This document shows positions 10,201-18,252 of a stretch of 64,000 nt of DNA, in pieces. The translations under genes were made by a program, and so were the position numbers. Source of the DNA: Thalassoglobus polymorphus (lineage in GTDB: Bacteria > Planctomycetota > Planctomycetia > Planctomycetales > Planctomycetaceae); the NCBI RefSeq assembly GCF_007744255.1, contig NZ_CP036267.1:3227500-3291499 (forward strand), given 5' to 3'. The notes beneath the pieces are model-generated. The model did not search any database and was not told where the DNA came from. It was given only the letters and a program-made list of their open reading frames with translations. Numbering within the stretch: position 1 is the stretch's first letter; each line of letters begins with the position of its first letter.

Positions 10201-11486
10201 TGAGCGACCGAGATCAGTGCCGGATTGGATTCTTCATGGGCGGACGGAATGGACGTCGGTTTTGGTCCAGTCTTCTTCGCCTGTTCTTTTTTCTGTCGCT
10301 TGCCCGGATTGCGGAGTACATCCTGCAGATCGGCAGCGACCTCACTCATCGATTGATAGCGTTTCTTCTGGTCGCCTGCGATCATCTTCAGGCAAATTGT
10401 TTCCAACCGTGGATCAATGTCTTTGCGAAGTTCTGATGGTTTTTTGGGGTTATTGAGAGCGATCTGCTGCAGCAGCGCCATCAAATTCCCTTTGAATGGC
10501 ATCTCGCCCGTGATCAATTCGTACATGATAATGCCGAGGGCGTAGATATCGACCTGATGGTCGATTGCTGCCTGATCGCCTGCCACCTGCTCGGGAGCCA
10601 TGTACGCCGGAGTTCCGAGTATCGCTCCACTTTGCGTGACTTGAACATCATCGCTGGAGCTGCGGCGGGCAAGGCCGAAGTCCATCACGACCGGCTCGCC
10701 GTACTGGTCAACCATGATATTTGCCGGCTTCAGATCGCGGTGAATGACCCCTATCTTGTGAGCCTCATCCAAGCCTAAAGCAAGCTTTCGAACCGTTGTG
10801 ATGATTTGCTTTTCTGAATGCGATTTCTTCGACTTGGTGAAGTCCTTGAGTGGGCGCCCTTCGATGTATGCCATCGTGATGTAATGCTGCCCATCGATCT
10901 CACCGACATCGTACACTGGACAAATATTCGGACTTCGCAACGTCGCAGACGCTCGAGCTTCTCGGTAGAACCGCTCAAGGAGTTCTTTCTCAGCAACTCC
11001 ATTACAGTCGCCAAACTTCGGAATTTTGAGAGCGACATCACGATCCAACTGTGTATCTTTGGCGAGATAAACCGCCCCCATGGCTCCTTGGCCCAGGACT
11101 TTTTGAATGGCGTAACGACCGAAGGTTTTGGGGATTTGGATGCTGGTCGCTGAGCCGGTATTGTTTTGATGTTTGTGAGCCACGGAAGTCTTGGAATCAG
11201 CGCTTCCGCGAACGACGGTGTGAGCAGTTGCATCCTCGGACGAGAGCTCTCCGACTTCACCCGAAGTGGCAATCGTCTCAGCGCCTCCCTCTGGAGTGCC
11301 CCCCTCTGCAACGTTCACTTCCACAACGTTCACATTTGCAAAGTGCCGCTCAAGTTCGGCAGCATGCTCCGGATGAGCGGCGATGAACTGCGCAGCGTTA
11401 AGTGCTTCGCCTGCCTCGATGCGGCTCTTGAACTCAGCAATCAACTGGTTCACGACCACACTTTGCTCGTCTCCGCCCATACCCAT
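7209..11486 (-). CDS. Membrane Ser/Thr protein kinase with PEGA-like, LamG and PD40 modules; altered 3' end
   Basis: About 1425 residues. Cytosolic part: an N-terminal helical region (about 10-55), then a protein kinase domain (about 124-395) with GQGAMGAVY, VALK, IHRDLKPANI, DFG and a GTPAYMAPEQ activation segment. A single membrane helix follows (about 472-495), then a PEGA-like beta domain (about 500-570), LamG-type domains (about 600-770 and 825-990), PD40/WD40-like repeats with SPDGLTLYF motifs (about 1050-1300), and the beginning of a third LamG domain (about 1335 on). The protein probably senses an extracytoplasmic ligand and phosphorylates cytosolic targets. Start is ambiguous: GTG 11492, ATG 11486 or ATG 11480. 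The third LamG domain breaks off after KPWTCEFW into unusual Cys/Arg-rich sequence, and the last 16 residues come from the repeat at 7176-7258, so the C-terminus is probably frameshifted or truncated. Confidence 0.9.
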   Translation of the reverse strand: MGMGGDEQSVVVNQLIAEFKSRIEAGEALNAAQFIAAHPEHAAELERHFANVNVVEVNVAEGGTPEGGAETIATSGEVGELSSEDATAHTVVRGSADSKTSVAHKHQNNTGSATSIQIPKTFGRYAIQKVLGQGAMGAVYLAKDTQLDRDVALKIPKFGDCNGVAEKELLERFYREARASATLRSPNICPVYDVGEIDGQHYITMAYIEGRPLKDFTKSKKSHSEKQIITTVRKLALGLDEAHKIGVIHRDLKPANIMVDQYGEPVVMDFGLARRSSSDDVQVTQSGAILGTPAYMAPEQVAGDQAAIDHQVDIYALGIIMYELITGEMPFKGNLMALLQQIALNNPKKPSELRKDIDPRLETICLKMIAGDQKKRYQSMSEVAADLQDVLRNPGKRQKKEQAKKTGPKPTSIPSAHEESNPALISVAQPKSYTEQLREKKKLPKPVRTSGKSSSNRKKKATSASGLNGPTKKLLIAGGLGGLVLLLGILLIVRVGKYDVQITLDDPSITLSVDGEVLNINDGEDVYKLSAGKHKLKLQKDGLKTHVEEFTVAKDGKTAVRVVVLNGQLDGLLNGEKPRRSSLPPKKSQANERTKTQVASVSNYGLQFDGVKSKAVIPNFPSVNGGPFTIEAMLRFDEPDKKCAFLTATDFNVYTIKEKQNKLYLWQQLGRQVNASATDIGETEARQSDGHLIHFAGVWDGKETRIYLNGKLNSYSRGQFKIGWNPSSDLLIGHEAGDNPVFFPGVIDELRYSNVARYQSEFTPPTNNSRLAPDQGTLALYHFDEGVGDVIKDASGNGYDGKVIGAKWVGVSGGGSTPERASGEPVQYALEFDGQNSVDIPDTTWSERDEFTFEAYVRAGSVQNQDAPLVFVVNQFSTAALVRARGHWGFMVNFGEKAGVMNSKASQPAVEGEWTHLAGVFRNGTVQLFVNGEPMKAVKLPDKISSESGKYIRLGVNFVGAIRQFKISKSARYAKRFEPPQQMMNDVDTLVLYKFHEGIGDVLKDSSGNGYHGKIIGAKWVRSVERTIEGGQERKVSLVEMLTSPDYEWTEPVNLGPQINSVAGDNHPTLTADGLILMFESDRGDGAEPRLYECRRSSLDAPWSSPRPVDELNKIQATDPQLSRDGLSLLFSRPSHGKNEVIWSCRRPNLNAPWQEPVYLGDEVNPVELQGGADLSPDGLTLYFRAWSGQWKSYDLFVAHRNSVDAPWSNPSPMGSDFGSVGEIQPLADGKTLLFAQGGSGTHYIARRGSDGKFEKQKLQANFTSHNFVILEDGTAFFTSAREGTFGKGDIWTCRLVLKDKAADGASEDSSASHSSANAPSSAMASFDSTHGGLLFDQPGSHVAVDDLKLDLQKPWTCEFWCQPADCHWMGTGSQCRIENRQRNLHCIRKKTTTPSQNATFSHIGVCIFTRTSPKTSGVAASLNV

Positions 11487-11651
11487 GCCCACAGCCTATT
11501 CAATTTCACACTCTTCCTGACTCTGTATACGCCAGCATGCAGAGTTCTCTCAATTCATTCAGTCCGAGAAACCTACCATTATCACAGGCGATATACGGTA
11601 CAAATTGAGGCGGCCAAAATAGAGAAAAGTCTCTTCTGACGTCAATTCACA
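11487..11651. other. Upstream region of the Ser/Thr kinase gene
   Basis: Non-coding sequence upstream of the kinase start, expected to carry its promoter. I see no clear sigma-70 pair or conserved ORF. The following bases, 11652-11835, are occupied by two repeat elements, and 11836-12061 shows nothing recognisable before the metallophosphatase gene. Confidence 0.4.
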
Positions 11652-11733
11652 TTAGAACCGTTGCAAAACCTCTGGAAATAGTCGCTTTCTCACCAGTTGA
11701 AAGAGCAAGCTCAAGTTTCGGGATTCGAACTAC
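11652..11733 (+). repeat. 82-bp fold-back element, family 2, copy 2
   Basis: Begins TTAGAACCGTTGC and ends at the CTAC that also begins the adjacent family-1 element. It keeps the AAAACCTCTGGA block and the central hairpin in weakened form (CTTTCTCACCAGTTGAAAGAG). It is the most diverged of the three family-2 copies. The two families lie head to tail, sharing one boundary tetramer. Confidence 0.75.
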
Positions 11734-11835
11734 AGCCTCTTTCGAATTGGTTTGCAGGACCTGCCTCGTGGCGATCAGCATTTCCACTTGAGAAATGCGT
11801 TCTTCACGGGCACACGGTACAGCAAACGACTCTAA
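11730..11835 (+). repeat. 106-bp CTAG-bounded fold-back element, family 1, copy A
   Basis: From CTAC (11730-11733) to CTAA (11832-11835), exactly 106 bases as in the copies at 27276 and 30777. It carries the family core CTGCCTCGTGGCG and the mirror half TGCGTTCTTCACGGGCA. The two halves are imperfect inverted repeats of each other, so the whole element can fold into one long hairpin. It lies in a non-coding region between divergent genes. Confidence 0.85.
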
Positions 11836-12061
11836 TATGATGTAAAAATCCAATCAAACACAACCCGGAAGAAGAAAAAATCTGACCAGAGAGGATGGCA
11901 GGCAGAACAGACTCAATTTGCAAAGTCTGAGGTTCCTCGCTCTCCCTGGAATATCATCATTCAAACAGTGACCGCTCGTCTCGTTGCCCCCTTAAGCACG
12001 AAGTCCGATCACAAATCGAGTGTTCATGGGGCTTCGTGCAGGTATTGATGATGAGGCGAAG

Positions 12062-13027
12062 ATGATGGTATGCTCCCCATTCAAGAGACCTCGCGATGTT
12101 CTTCACAAGAAGGCTGATGTTTTGCCAATCCATTTGACGACCCTCAATCGACGGCGATTCCTTCAAGCGGCTGGAGCGAGTATCCTGCTGTATGGGAACA
12201 ACGCACCAGCTTCCGAGGCAGTCGACTCCGACCTGGTTTACCTGCTGAACGATACTCACATTGGTGAGAAGCACCCTGAGAATTCCGCGGTCCCGACTCA
12301 TTTGCGACAGGTTGTTACCGAACTGGTGAATCGACCGACGAAGCCAGCATGCGTGCTGATCAATGGTGACCTTGCTCTCAAAGATGGCCAACCGGGAGAC
12401 TATCGGCATTTTGCGAAACTGATCGCTCCGCTTCAGAAAGCCGGCGTCGAGACACATCTCACACTCGGCAACCATGATCATCGCAATGTCTTTTACGAGA
12501 TACTTAAAGAGCAGCGGCCGGAGATGCCCCCTGTGAAGTCGCGACATATCGCTGTCGTCGAAACGCAGCACGCCAACTTCTTTTTGCTCGACTCGTTACA
12601 AAAGACGATGGTAACTCAGGGAACAATCGGGACTCAGCAATTGGAATGGCTCGCGTCAGCACTCGATGGATTGCAAGCGAAGCCAGCAATTATTGTGGCT
12701 CATCATAATCCGCGACTGGGTGGTGATCCGTTACACTTCCCCGGCGGACTGATTGACTCGCAGGAATTGTGGAATGTCATTGGGCCACGCAAATGGGTCA
12801 AGGCCTACATTCATGGCCACATCCATGATCGCAGCTATGCCGAACATCAAGGCATCCACATTCTGAATACTCCGGCCACGTCATATGTCGCCGATCCGAA
12901 GAAATCGACGACTGGTTGGACGACTGCAAAACTGACTCCCAACGGGGGCACGCTCACCACATACACCACCGATGCCCAACACCCATGGAATGGTGAATCG
13001 AAAACGCTGACTTGGCGGACGGCGTAA
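12062..13027 (+). CDS. Tat-exported calcineurin-like metallophosphoesterase
   Basis: The metallophosphatase signature is complete: LNDTHIG (D-x-H), NGDLAL (GD), LGNHDHRN (GNHD), IVAHHNP (H) and YIHGHIHD (GHxH), so a di-metal site for phosphoester hydrolysis is intact. The N-terminus carries a twin-arginine signal (LNRRRFLQAAGASILLYG). The ATG at 12062 was taken because GAGG lies 5 bases upstream. This leaves a long polar n-region before the RR motif; a TTG at 12134 would give a shorter Tat signal, and the frame is open back to GTG 12020. The protein would act in the periplasm. The EEP-family gene follows 17 bases after the stop, so the two are likely co-transcribed and may process phosphorylated compounds outside the cell. 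The natural substrate is unknown. Confidence 0.87.
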   Translation: MMVCSPFKRPRDVLHKKADVLPIHLTTLNRRRFLQAAGASILLYGNNAPASEAVDSDLVYLLNDTHIGEKHPENSAVPTHLRQVVTELVNRPTKPACVLINGDLALKDGQPGDYRHFAKLIAPLQKAGVETHLTLGNHDHRNVFYEILKEQRPEMPPVKSRHIAVVETQHANFFLLDSLQKTMVTQGTIGTQQLEWLASALDGLQAKPAIIVAHHNPRLGGDPLHFPGGLIDSQELWNVIGPRKWVKAYIHGHIHDRSYAEHQGIHILNTPATSYVADPKKSTTGWTTAKLTPNGGTLTTYTTDAQHPWNGESKTLTWRTA

Positions 13028-13044
13028 CAGGAAATCATGAAAAC

Positions 13045-13845
13045 ATGAAACAGTTATTGAAATACACCTTGTTGGCAACAGTGATACTTTCGACCGTTTC
13101 CACAAGCCACTCCGCAGAGCCAACACGGCTGCGAATCCTCAGCTACAACATTCATCACGCTGAAGGCGTTGATCGCAAGTTGGATGTCGAGCGAATCGCA
13201 CGTGTTATCCTCTCCGTCAAACCGGACGTGGTGGCGTTGCAGGAAGTCGACCAGAAAGTGAAGCGAACAGATAATATCGACCAGCCGGCTGAACTGGCTC
13301 GGCTGACAGAAATGAACATTGTCTTCGGTGCCAATATCGAACTGCAAGGGGGCCATTACGGCAACGCGGTGCTTTCACGATTTCCAATCACCCAACACAA
13401 GAATCATCTCCTGCCCAACATTGACGATAGCGAGCAACGCGGAGTTATCGAAGCAGAAATCAGACTGCCGAAGCCCAATCAGTCGCTGCTGCTATTCGCC
13501 ACACATCTCGACTTTCGGGCTGATGAACGTGAACGCCTCGCTTCAGCGAAGTTCATCAATGAACTGATCGCAGACCATGCACAACATCCCGCATTGTTGG
13601 CAGGTGACCTCAACGCCACTCCAGACAGTGAAACGCTTAAACTGTTCGAGAGAAAATGGACTCGTACAAATGAAGTGCCCATGGCAACTGTGCCTGTCAA
13701 TCAACCGAGGAGGCAGATCGACTTCATTCTGCACCGTCCTGCCAATCGTTGGAAAGTTGTTGAATTCAAAGTGCTGGACGAGGCCGTCGCTTCGGACCAT
13801 CGCGCGATCTTCGCCGTTTTGGAACTTCAGCCTGACGGTGAATAA
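13045..13845 (+). CDS. Secreted endonuclease/exonuclease/phosphatase (EEP) family protein
   Basis: ATG 13045 gives a normal Sec signal (MKQLLKYTLLATVILSTVSTS, ending at HSA) and follows AGGAA at 13029-13033. EEP motifs are in order: LSYNIHHAEG, VVALQEVDQ (metal-binding Glu), GNAVLSRFPI, ATHLDFR, LLAGDLNATPDS, RQIDFILH and the terminal ASDHRAI (catalytic Asp-His). About 266 residues, usual for the family. Members cleave phosphodiesters or phosphomonoesters (nucleic acids, sphingomyelin, inositol phosphates). The secreted form and the neighbouring secreted metallophosphatase suggest phosphate scavenging, but the substrate is not determined. Confidence 0.88.
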   Translation: MKQLLKYTLLATVILSTVSTSHSAEPTRLRILSYNIHHAEGVDRKLDVERIARVILSVKPDVVALQEVDQKVKRTDNIDQPAELARLTEMNIVFGANIELQGGHYGNAVLSRFPITQHKNHLLPNIDDSEQRGVIEAEIRLPKPNQSLLLFATHLDFRADERERLASAKFINELIADHAQHPALLAGDLNATPDSETLKLFERKWTRTNEVPMATVPVNQPRRQIDFILHRPANRWKVVEFKVLDEAVASDHRAIFAVLELQPDGE

Positions 13846-13884
13846 GTTTCACAGATTGCCAGGCAGCCTCCATCTGATTCTTTT

Positions 13885-14823
13885 CTACGCCTTGCCGGGC
13901 CATTCTTCCCACCAGTTCAAAAAGAGTCTGTACTGGACTTCCGCATACTTTTTCTGGCTGGCGGAGAGAGCATCTGTTTCGTTGAAGTGCTGTTCGTATT
14001 CAGTCTCCTCATTTAATACGAGTAGATACTTGTAGTACAGCACCAGGTCCGGACCTTCGTCGAATGTTGAGAGCACTCGCAGTGCCTCTTCCAGTTCCTG
14101 TGCATAAATTCGAGCCTGTGCATCACCGGCGGCTGCTTGCTCGCAGAGCTGAACATACCGGAGGACTTCACGGGGGAGGCAGTTTCCGATCCCGGTAATT
14201 GCTCCCACTGCTCCGCAGCGAACGAATCCGTGAAAAACTTGCGTGTCCACACCGGCCATCAATAGGACATTCTCATCCTGGTGCGTGATGTGCTCTGCTG
14301 CGTAGCTGAGCGAAGCTTCGCCGCCAAATTCCTTGAATCCGACCAGATTCGGAAATTCCGAACGCAAATCGAAAAACAGGTCAGCTTTGGTTTCGTATCC
14401 ATAATACGGACTGTTGTAGATCACGGCTGGCAAATCAGGAGCAGCACTCAGGACTCGGGCGAAGTGGTGTCGCTGGGCAATTTGCGATGTCCCTCGCGAG
14501 AGCACTCGCGGAATGACCATCAGGCCGTGAGCCCCAACTTTTTGAGCATGTGCTGCGTGGGCAGCTGCGAGTGCCGGATTCTGTGCCCCGGTCCCCACAA
14601 TCACAGGAACTCCCGCTTCAACTAATTTCTGGACTCCTTGTTGCCGTTGCTCATCTGTCAGCTGCGGCCAGTCTCCCATTGATCCACAATAGACAACCGC
14701 ATTCATCCCGAGGTCAAACAATTCTTTTCCCTTTTTGACGAGGGATGCGAAGTTTGGGGTTCGGTCTGGATTGCAGGGAGTCATCAAAGCGGGAATACAG
14801 CCGCGAAAAATGCTTGAGTCCAT
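13885..14823 (-). CDS. Dihydrodipicolinate synthase (DHDPS/NAL) family aldolase or deaminase
   Basis: The class I aldolase TIM-barrel family is recognised by YCGSMGDWPQLTDEQ (the GSTGE-like phosphate/carboxylate loop), the Tyr in IYNSPYYGYE and the Schiff-base Lys in LVGFKEFGGE. The ATG at 14823 (MDSSIFRG) is preferred; the frame is open to 14859. The gene follows the cis-3-hydroxyproline dehydratase-like gene by 47 bases on the same strand, so both are probably in one operon. In hydroxyproline pathways a DHDPS-family member serves as pyrroline-4-hydroxy-2-carboxylate deaminase, which makes an imino-acid or keto-acid substrate plausible. True lysine-pathway DapA is less likely given the neighbour and the altered GSTGE loop. 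Confidence 0.85.
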   Translation of the reverse strand: MDSSIFRGCIPALMTPCNPDRTPNFASLVKKGKELFDLGMNAVVYCGSMGDWPQLTDEQRQQGVQKLVEAGVPVIVGTGAQNPALAAAHAAHAQKVGAHGLMVIPRVLSRGTSQIAQRHHFARVLSAAPDLPAVIYNSPYYGYETKADLFFDLRSEFPNLVGFKEFGGEASLSYAAEHITHQDENVLLMAGVDTQVFHGFVRCGAVGAITGIGNCLPREVLRYVQLCEQAAAGDAQARIYAQELEEALRVLSTFDEGPDLVLYYKYLLVLNEETEYEQHFNETDALSASQKKYAEVQYRLFLNWWEEWPGKA

Positions 14824-14870
14824 AAGTGGATAGCTTTCGAATGATTCGAAGAGAAACAAGTTTCAAAACA

Positions 14871-15974
14871 CTACTGCGACGTCCATACCGGATCTCCGAG
14901 AACATCGAGCTTCGTTTGAATTCCAAGTCCCGGTTCTAATGAAGCGGACATGCGACCGTTGACGCGCTGAGGAGCCCCGTCGGCAATTGAAGTGGTGACG
15001 TAGCTGTTGAAATCGGTTGACGTAAACTGATACTCAGGCGGAGTCCCTTGAGCCAGGTGAGCGATTGCCGCAGTGACAATATCCCCACCCCAACTGTCCT
15101 CCAGAGTCATCGCAATTCCGAGCGAAACACACAAGTCGCGTGCCTGCTTTGCTCGTGTCAGCCCGCCAAACTTGCTGATTTTAATGTTCACCACATCCAT
15201 CGCTAAGTCGTTCGCGCCTTGAATGATGGCATCGATGGAATCAATCACTTCATCGAGAATGAATGGCAGTGTCGTGTTACGTCGAATGCTCAAGCAGTCT
15301 TTGTAACTCGCACAGGGTTGCTCGATATAAACGTCGACATCTTTGACTGCGTTCACAACTCGCATTGCTTCATGTTTCAGCCAGCCGGTATTGGCATCGG
15401 CAATCAACTTGTCTCCCGGTTCCAGAATGTCGCGGACTGCTCGAATCCGTTCGATGTCGTCGTTGGGATTCCCACCGACCTTCAGCTGAAAACGTCGATA
15501 TCCTTCGCTGCGATAGCTTGCGACATTCTGAGCCATCTCATTAGCGGGTCTCTGTGAGATTGCTCGATACAAAGTGACATCTTCGGCAAAGCGACCACCA
15601 AGCAACTCGCACACCGGCATTCCCGCAGACTGCCCGAGAATGTCCCAGCAAGCGATATCGATTGCCGATTTCACATACGGGTGCCCCTTGAGGAGCCGAT
15701 CCATTTTGTTGTTCAAAACGAGTAGTTGCCGCGGGTCGTCACCAATGAGCGCCGGTGCTAACTCGCTGATTCCGGTCCGCGCACCAGATGCGTAAGCTGG
15801 GAGATAGACAGGCCCCAGCGGGCAGACTTCGCCGTAGCCGGTGATACCGGCATCGGTTTCGATCTGAACGACTGTCGAATCGAAAACTTCGACGCTCTTC
15901 CCCTCGGACCAGCTGTAGTTCCCCTCGTGCAGTGGTAAATCCACCTGGTAAGTACTGATCCTTGTGATCTTCAC
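14871..15974 (-). CDS. Enolase-superfamily dehydratase, cis-3-hydroxy-L-proline dehydratase type
   Basis: A 367-residue mandelate racemase/muconate lactonizing-type protein. It starts at GTG 15974 with AAGGGG five bases upstream. From memory of the characterised cis-3-hydroxy-L-proline dehydratases it matches closely: MKITRI and YQVDLPL at the start, [22 protein letters not shown], the catalytic FQLKVGG, the metal ligands in [16 protein letters not shown] and [27 protein letters not shown] and TDFNSYVT. The reaction would be dehydration of cis-3-hydroxyproline to pyrroline-2-carboxylate. It lies upstream of the DHDPS-family gene in a leftward operon, possibly for use of hydroxyproline from collagen-like or peptide material. 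No alignment could be run. Confidence 0.85.
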   Translation of the reverse strand: MKITRISTYQVDLPLHEGNYSWSEGKSVEVFDSTVVQIETDAGITGYGEVCPLGPVYLPAYASGARTGISELAPALIGDDPRQLLVLNNKMDRLLKGHPYVKSAIDIACWDILGQSAGMPVCELLGGRFAEDVTLYRAISQRPANEMAQNVASYRSEGYRRFQLKVGGNPNDDIERIRAVRDILEPGDKLIADANTGWLKHEAMRVVNAVKDVDVYIEQPCASYKDCLSIRRNTTLPFILDEVIDSIDAIIQGANDLAMDVVNIKISKFGGLTRAKQARDLCVSLGIAMTLEDSWGGDIVTAAIAHLAQGTPPEYQFTSTDFNSYVTTSIADGAPQRVNGRMSASLEPGLGIQTKLDVLGDPVWTSQ

Positions 15975-16055
15975 AATTGCCCCTTTATCTCACCAGAATG
16001 TTCCCAGCGAACGGTCACATCATTTATCTTGAACAACCACCGCAGAGCTGTCGAC

Positions 16056-17573
16056 TTAGAGACCGTAAACGGCTCCAAATTTTCCGCGAAGGTGTTTCAA
16101 GAGCGGTTCCGCAGTGAGCGGTTTGCCGGTCACGACTTCGACAAGTTGTGGAGCATCGTAACGTCGACCATGAATGTGAATGTTATTGTTCAACCATTCT
16201 TTGAGCGGCATGAATTCCCCTTTTGCAAACATGGCGTTCAAGTCGCCCAAGTCGTCTTGAGCTTTTTCGAAGAATTGAGAGGCATACATGTTCCCCAATG
16301 AATAGGTTGGGAAGTAACCGATCAATCCAGCACTCCAATGGACGTCCTGCAGACAGCCAATGGAATCATCTGAAGGTGTCATCCCGAAGAACTCGGTGAA
16401 GGTTTCATTCCAGACGGCCGGAACATCGGCTGCATTGAGGTCACCGCAAAGTAGTGCCTGTTCGAGTTGGAAACGCAACATGATATGCAGATTGTAAGTC
16501 ACTTCGTCTGCTTCAACGCGAATCCAGCTGGGACGAACATCGTTGACCGCCGAATAGAAATCGTCGATGTGAACATCTCCGATCGCATCGGGAAACGCCT
16601 GCTGAGCTTTGCCATAGAAGTGGTCCCAGAATGCTCGGCTGCGACCGACGAGATTCTCCCACATTCTTGATTGAGATTCATGGATTCCGAGAGAGCAGGC
16701 TTCACCGGTCGCCAGCCCAAAATCGTTATCATTCAAACCTTGCTCATAGATTCCGTGCCCCGCTTCGTGTAATGTCCCGAAGAAAGCGCCGGGGAAATGA
16801 TGCTCATCATAGCGCGTCGTCAGTCGGCAATCTCCGGGACCGAATCCTGAACAGAATGGGTGTGCAGCGACATCGAGTCGACCTGCTTGAAAGTCAAACC
16901 CGATAGCGGTGGCGGCTTCAATCGAAAACGCTTTTTGTGTCTCTACGGGATACTTACGTTCCAGAATCGAAATGTCTGGCTTCTTGTCCGACTCTTTGAT
17001 TGCAGAGACGAGTTCCACAAGAGCTTCGCGAAGTGGAGCAAACACCGACTGAATTTGTGCCGCAGTTGCGCCCGGTTCATAGTCTTCGATCAGCGCGTCG
17101 TACTTGACGCCGGTTTCGCTACCAAGTGCGTCTGCTTCTTCTCGTTTTAGAGTGACAATCTTCTCGAGCCAGGGATGAAAGAGAGTGAAATCTTTTTTCT
17201 GGCGGGCTTCAACCCAGGCGTGCTGAGAGAGCGTTGTGGTCCGAGAGAGTTCTTCAACCAGTTTTTTGGGAAGCTTGACCGAGCGATCATATGCTCGTTT
17301 CGCATTGCGAACATTTGCGTAGGCCGCGGTTTGGTCTCCGCCGACACTGTTTGGATCTGCGAGTTGATCTAAAAGTTCACCGATGACGGGATCGGTCGCA
17401 CGGTCATGAGACAGGCCAGCCAAGAGCGCCAGCTGATTCGCTCGATGTTCAGCTCCTTTGGGGGGAAGATTTGTCTGTTCATCCCACCCCAGAACGCTCG
17501 CACATGAGCGAAGAAGCCCGAGGCCCTTTAAGTGTTCGACAAGTTTCGTGTACGCTTTGGCTTGATCGCTCAT
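16056..17573 (-). CDS. M32-family metallocarboxypeptidase (carboxypeptidase Taq type)
   Basis: 505 residues, the normal length for this family. The start at ATG 17573 follows AGGAG (17583-17587) by nine bases. The zinc motif HEAGH lies near residues 265-269 (GTLHEAGHGIYEQG), followed by the downstream Glu region GEACSLGIHESQSR. Other family blocks are VLGWDEQTNLPP near the N-terminus, TRYDEHHF, IRVEADEVTYNLHI and VHWSAGLIGYFPTY. These cytosolic enzymes remove C-terminal amino acids from peptides. No signal peptide is seen. The gene lies 81 bases upstream of the proline-related pair on the same strand, which would fit peptide and hydroxyproline catabolism, but co-transcription is only a guess. 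Confidence 0.95.
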   Translation of the reverse strand: MSDQAKAYTKLVEHLKGLGLLRSCASVLGWDEQTNLPPKGAEHRANQLALLAGLSHDRATDPVIGELLDQLADPNSVGGDQTAAYANVRNAKRAYDRSVKLPKKLVEELSRTTTLSQHAWVEARQKKDFTLFHPWLEKIVTLKREEADALGSETGVKYDALIEDYEPGATAAQIQSVFAPLREALVELVSAIKESDKKPDISILERKYPVETQKAFSIEAATAIGFDFQAGRLDVAAHPFCSGFGPGDCRLTTRYDEHHFPGAFFGTLHEAGHGIYEQGLNDNDFGLATGEACSLGIHESQSRMWENLVGRSRAFWDHFYGKAQQAFPDAIGDVHIDDFYSAVNDVRPSWIRVEADEVTYNLHIMLRFQLEQALLCGDLNAADVPAVWNETFTEFFGMTPSDDSIGCLQDVHWSAGLIGYFPTYSLGNMYASQFFEKAQDDLGDLNAMFAKGEFMPLKEWLNNNIHIHGRRYDAPQLVEVVTGKPLTAEPLLKHLRGKFGAVYGL

Positions 17574-17812
17574 CCCTGACAACTCCTGGGGTCGACTGGT
17601 CTAGATACTCATACAAAACTTGAAGACGTGGTCCTCATCTCAGAGAACCGAACGGATTCATGAGTTTTGTTGACGATGATAAGACTCATCCAGAAACTCC
17701 AGATCGGCCCCTCAACTGCTGAGACAACCGACTTAGACTTTCATTTCTGGACAGGTTAGGAAAATGGTTGGTAGTTTAGGGGACTCAAGAAAAACTTGCG
17801 ACCAGTAAAAGG

Positions 17813-18235
17813 TTGTTGAATTTGCGAAAATTTCTGCTGATTCTGTGGGCGTCTCCGACTTCAGTCGTTGCCCTGCTAATTGGGCTGATCGGCCTCCCTT
17901 TTGGAACACATGTTCACCGTAAAGCAGGGACGTTGGAATTCCACGGTGGGCTCGTGGAGTGGCTGCTCTCTCGAACTCCGGTCGATGCCGCAGCCATGAC
18001 TTTGGGACACGTCATCTGGGGTCGGTCTCAGGCAGCACTCGATTTTTGTCGTGAACACGAACTTGTTCATGTGCGCCAGTATGAACGGTGGGGGCCTTTG
18101 TTTTTGCCAATGTATTTAATTTTTTCGGTGACAATGTGGTTCCGAGGCAAACATCCCTATTATGACAACCCCTTCGAGCGAGAGGCGTTCGGAGAGAATA
18201 ACCCGAACGATCACGCGTGTCATAAAGAACCTTGA
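17813..18235 (+). CDS. Small membrane-associated protein with an HELVH motif
   Basis: About 137-140 residues. The start is TTG at 17813, 17816 or 17822; the last has AAAAGG (17807-17812) nine bases upstream. An N-terminal hydrophobic segment (FLLILWASPTSVVALLIGLIGLPFG) is followed by a soluble part with REHELVHVRQYERWGPLFLPMYL, which holds an HExxH zinc-protease-like motif, and a second hydrophobic stretch. I do not know a characterised member. A membrane metallopeptidase is possible, but the third zinc ligand is not obvious. The stop overlaps the first possible start of the Sir2-like gene, so it begins the operon that continues to 20979. Confidence 0.75.
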   Translation: MLNLRKFLLILWASPTSVVALLIGLIGLPFGTHVHRKAGTLEFHGGLVEWLLSRTPVDAAAMTLGHVIWGRSQAALDFCREHELVHVRQYERWGPLFLPMYLIFSVTMWFRGKHPYYDNPFEREAFGENNPNDHACHKEP

Positions 18236-18252
18236 GAACGTCCTGCAAGTTG

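Noticed and set aside
11166-11639. 157-codon plus-strand frame at the kinase start
   Set aside because: Antisense to the kinase N-terminus and its promoter region; no recognisable domain.
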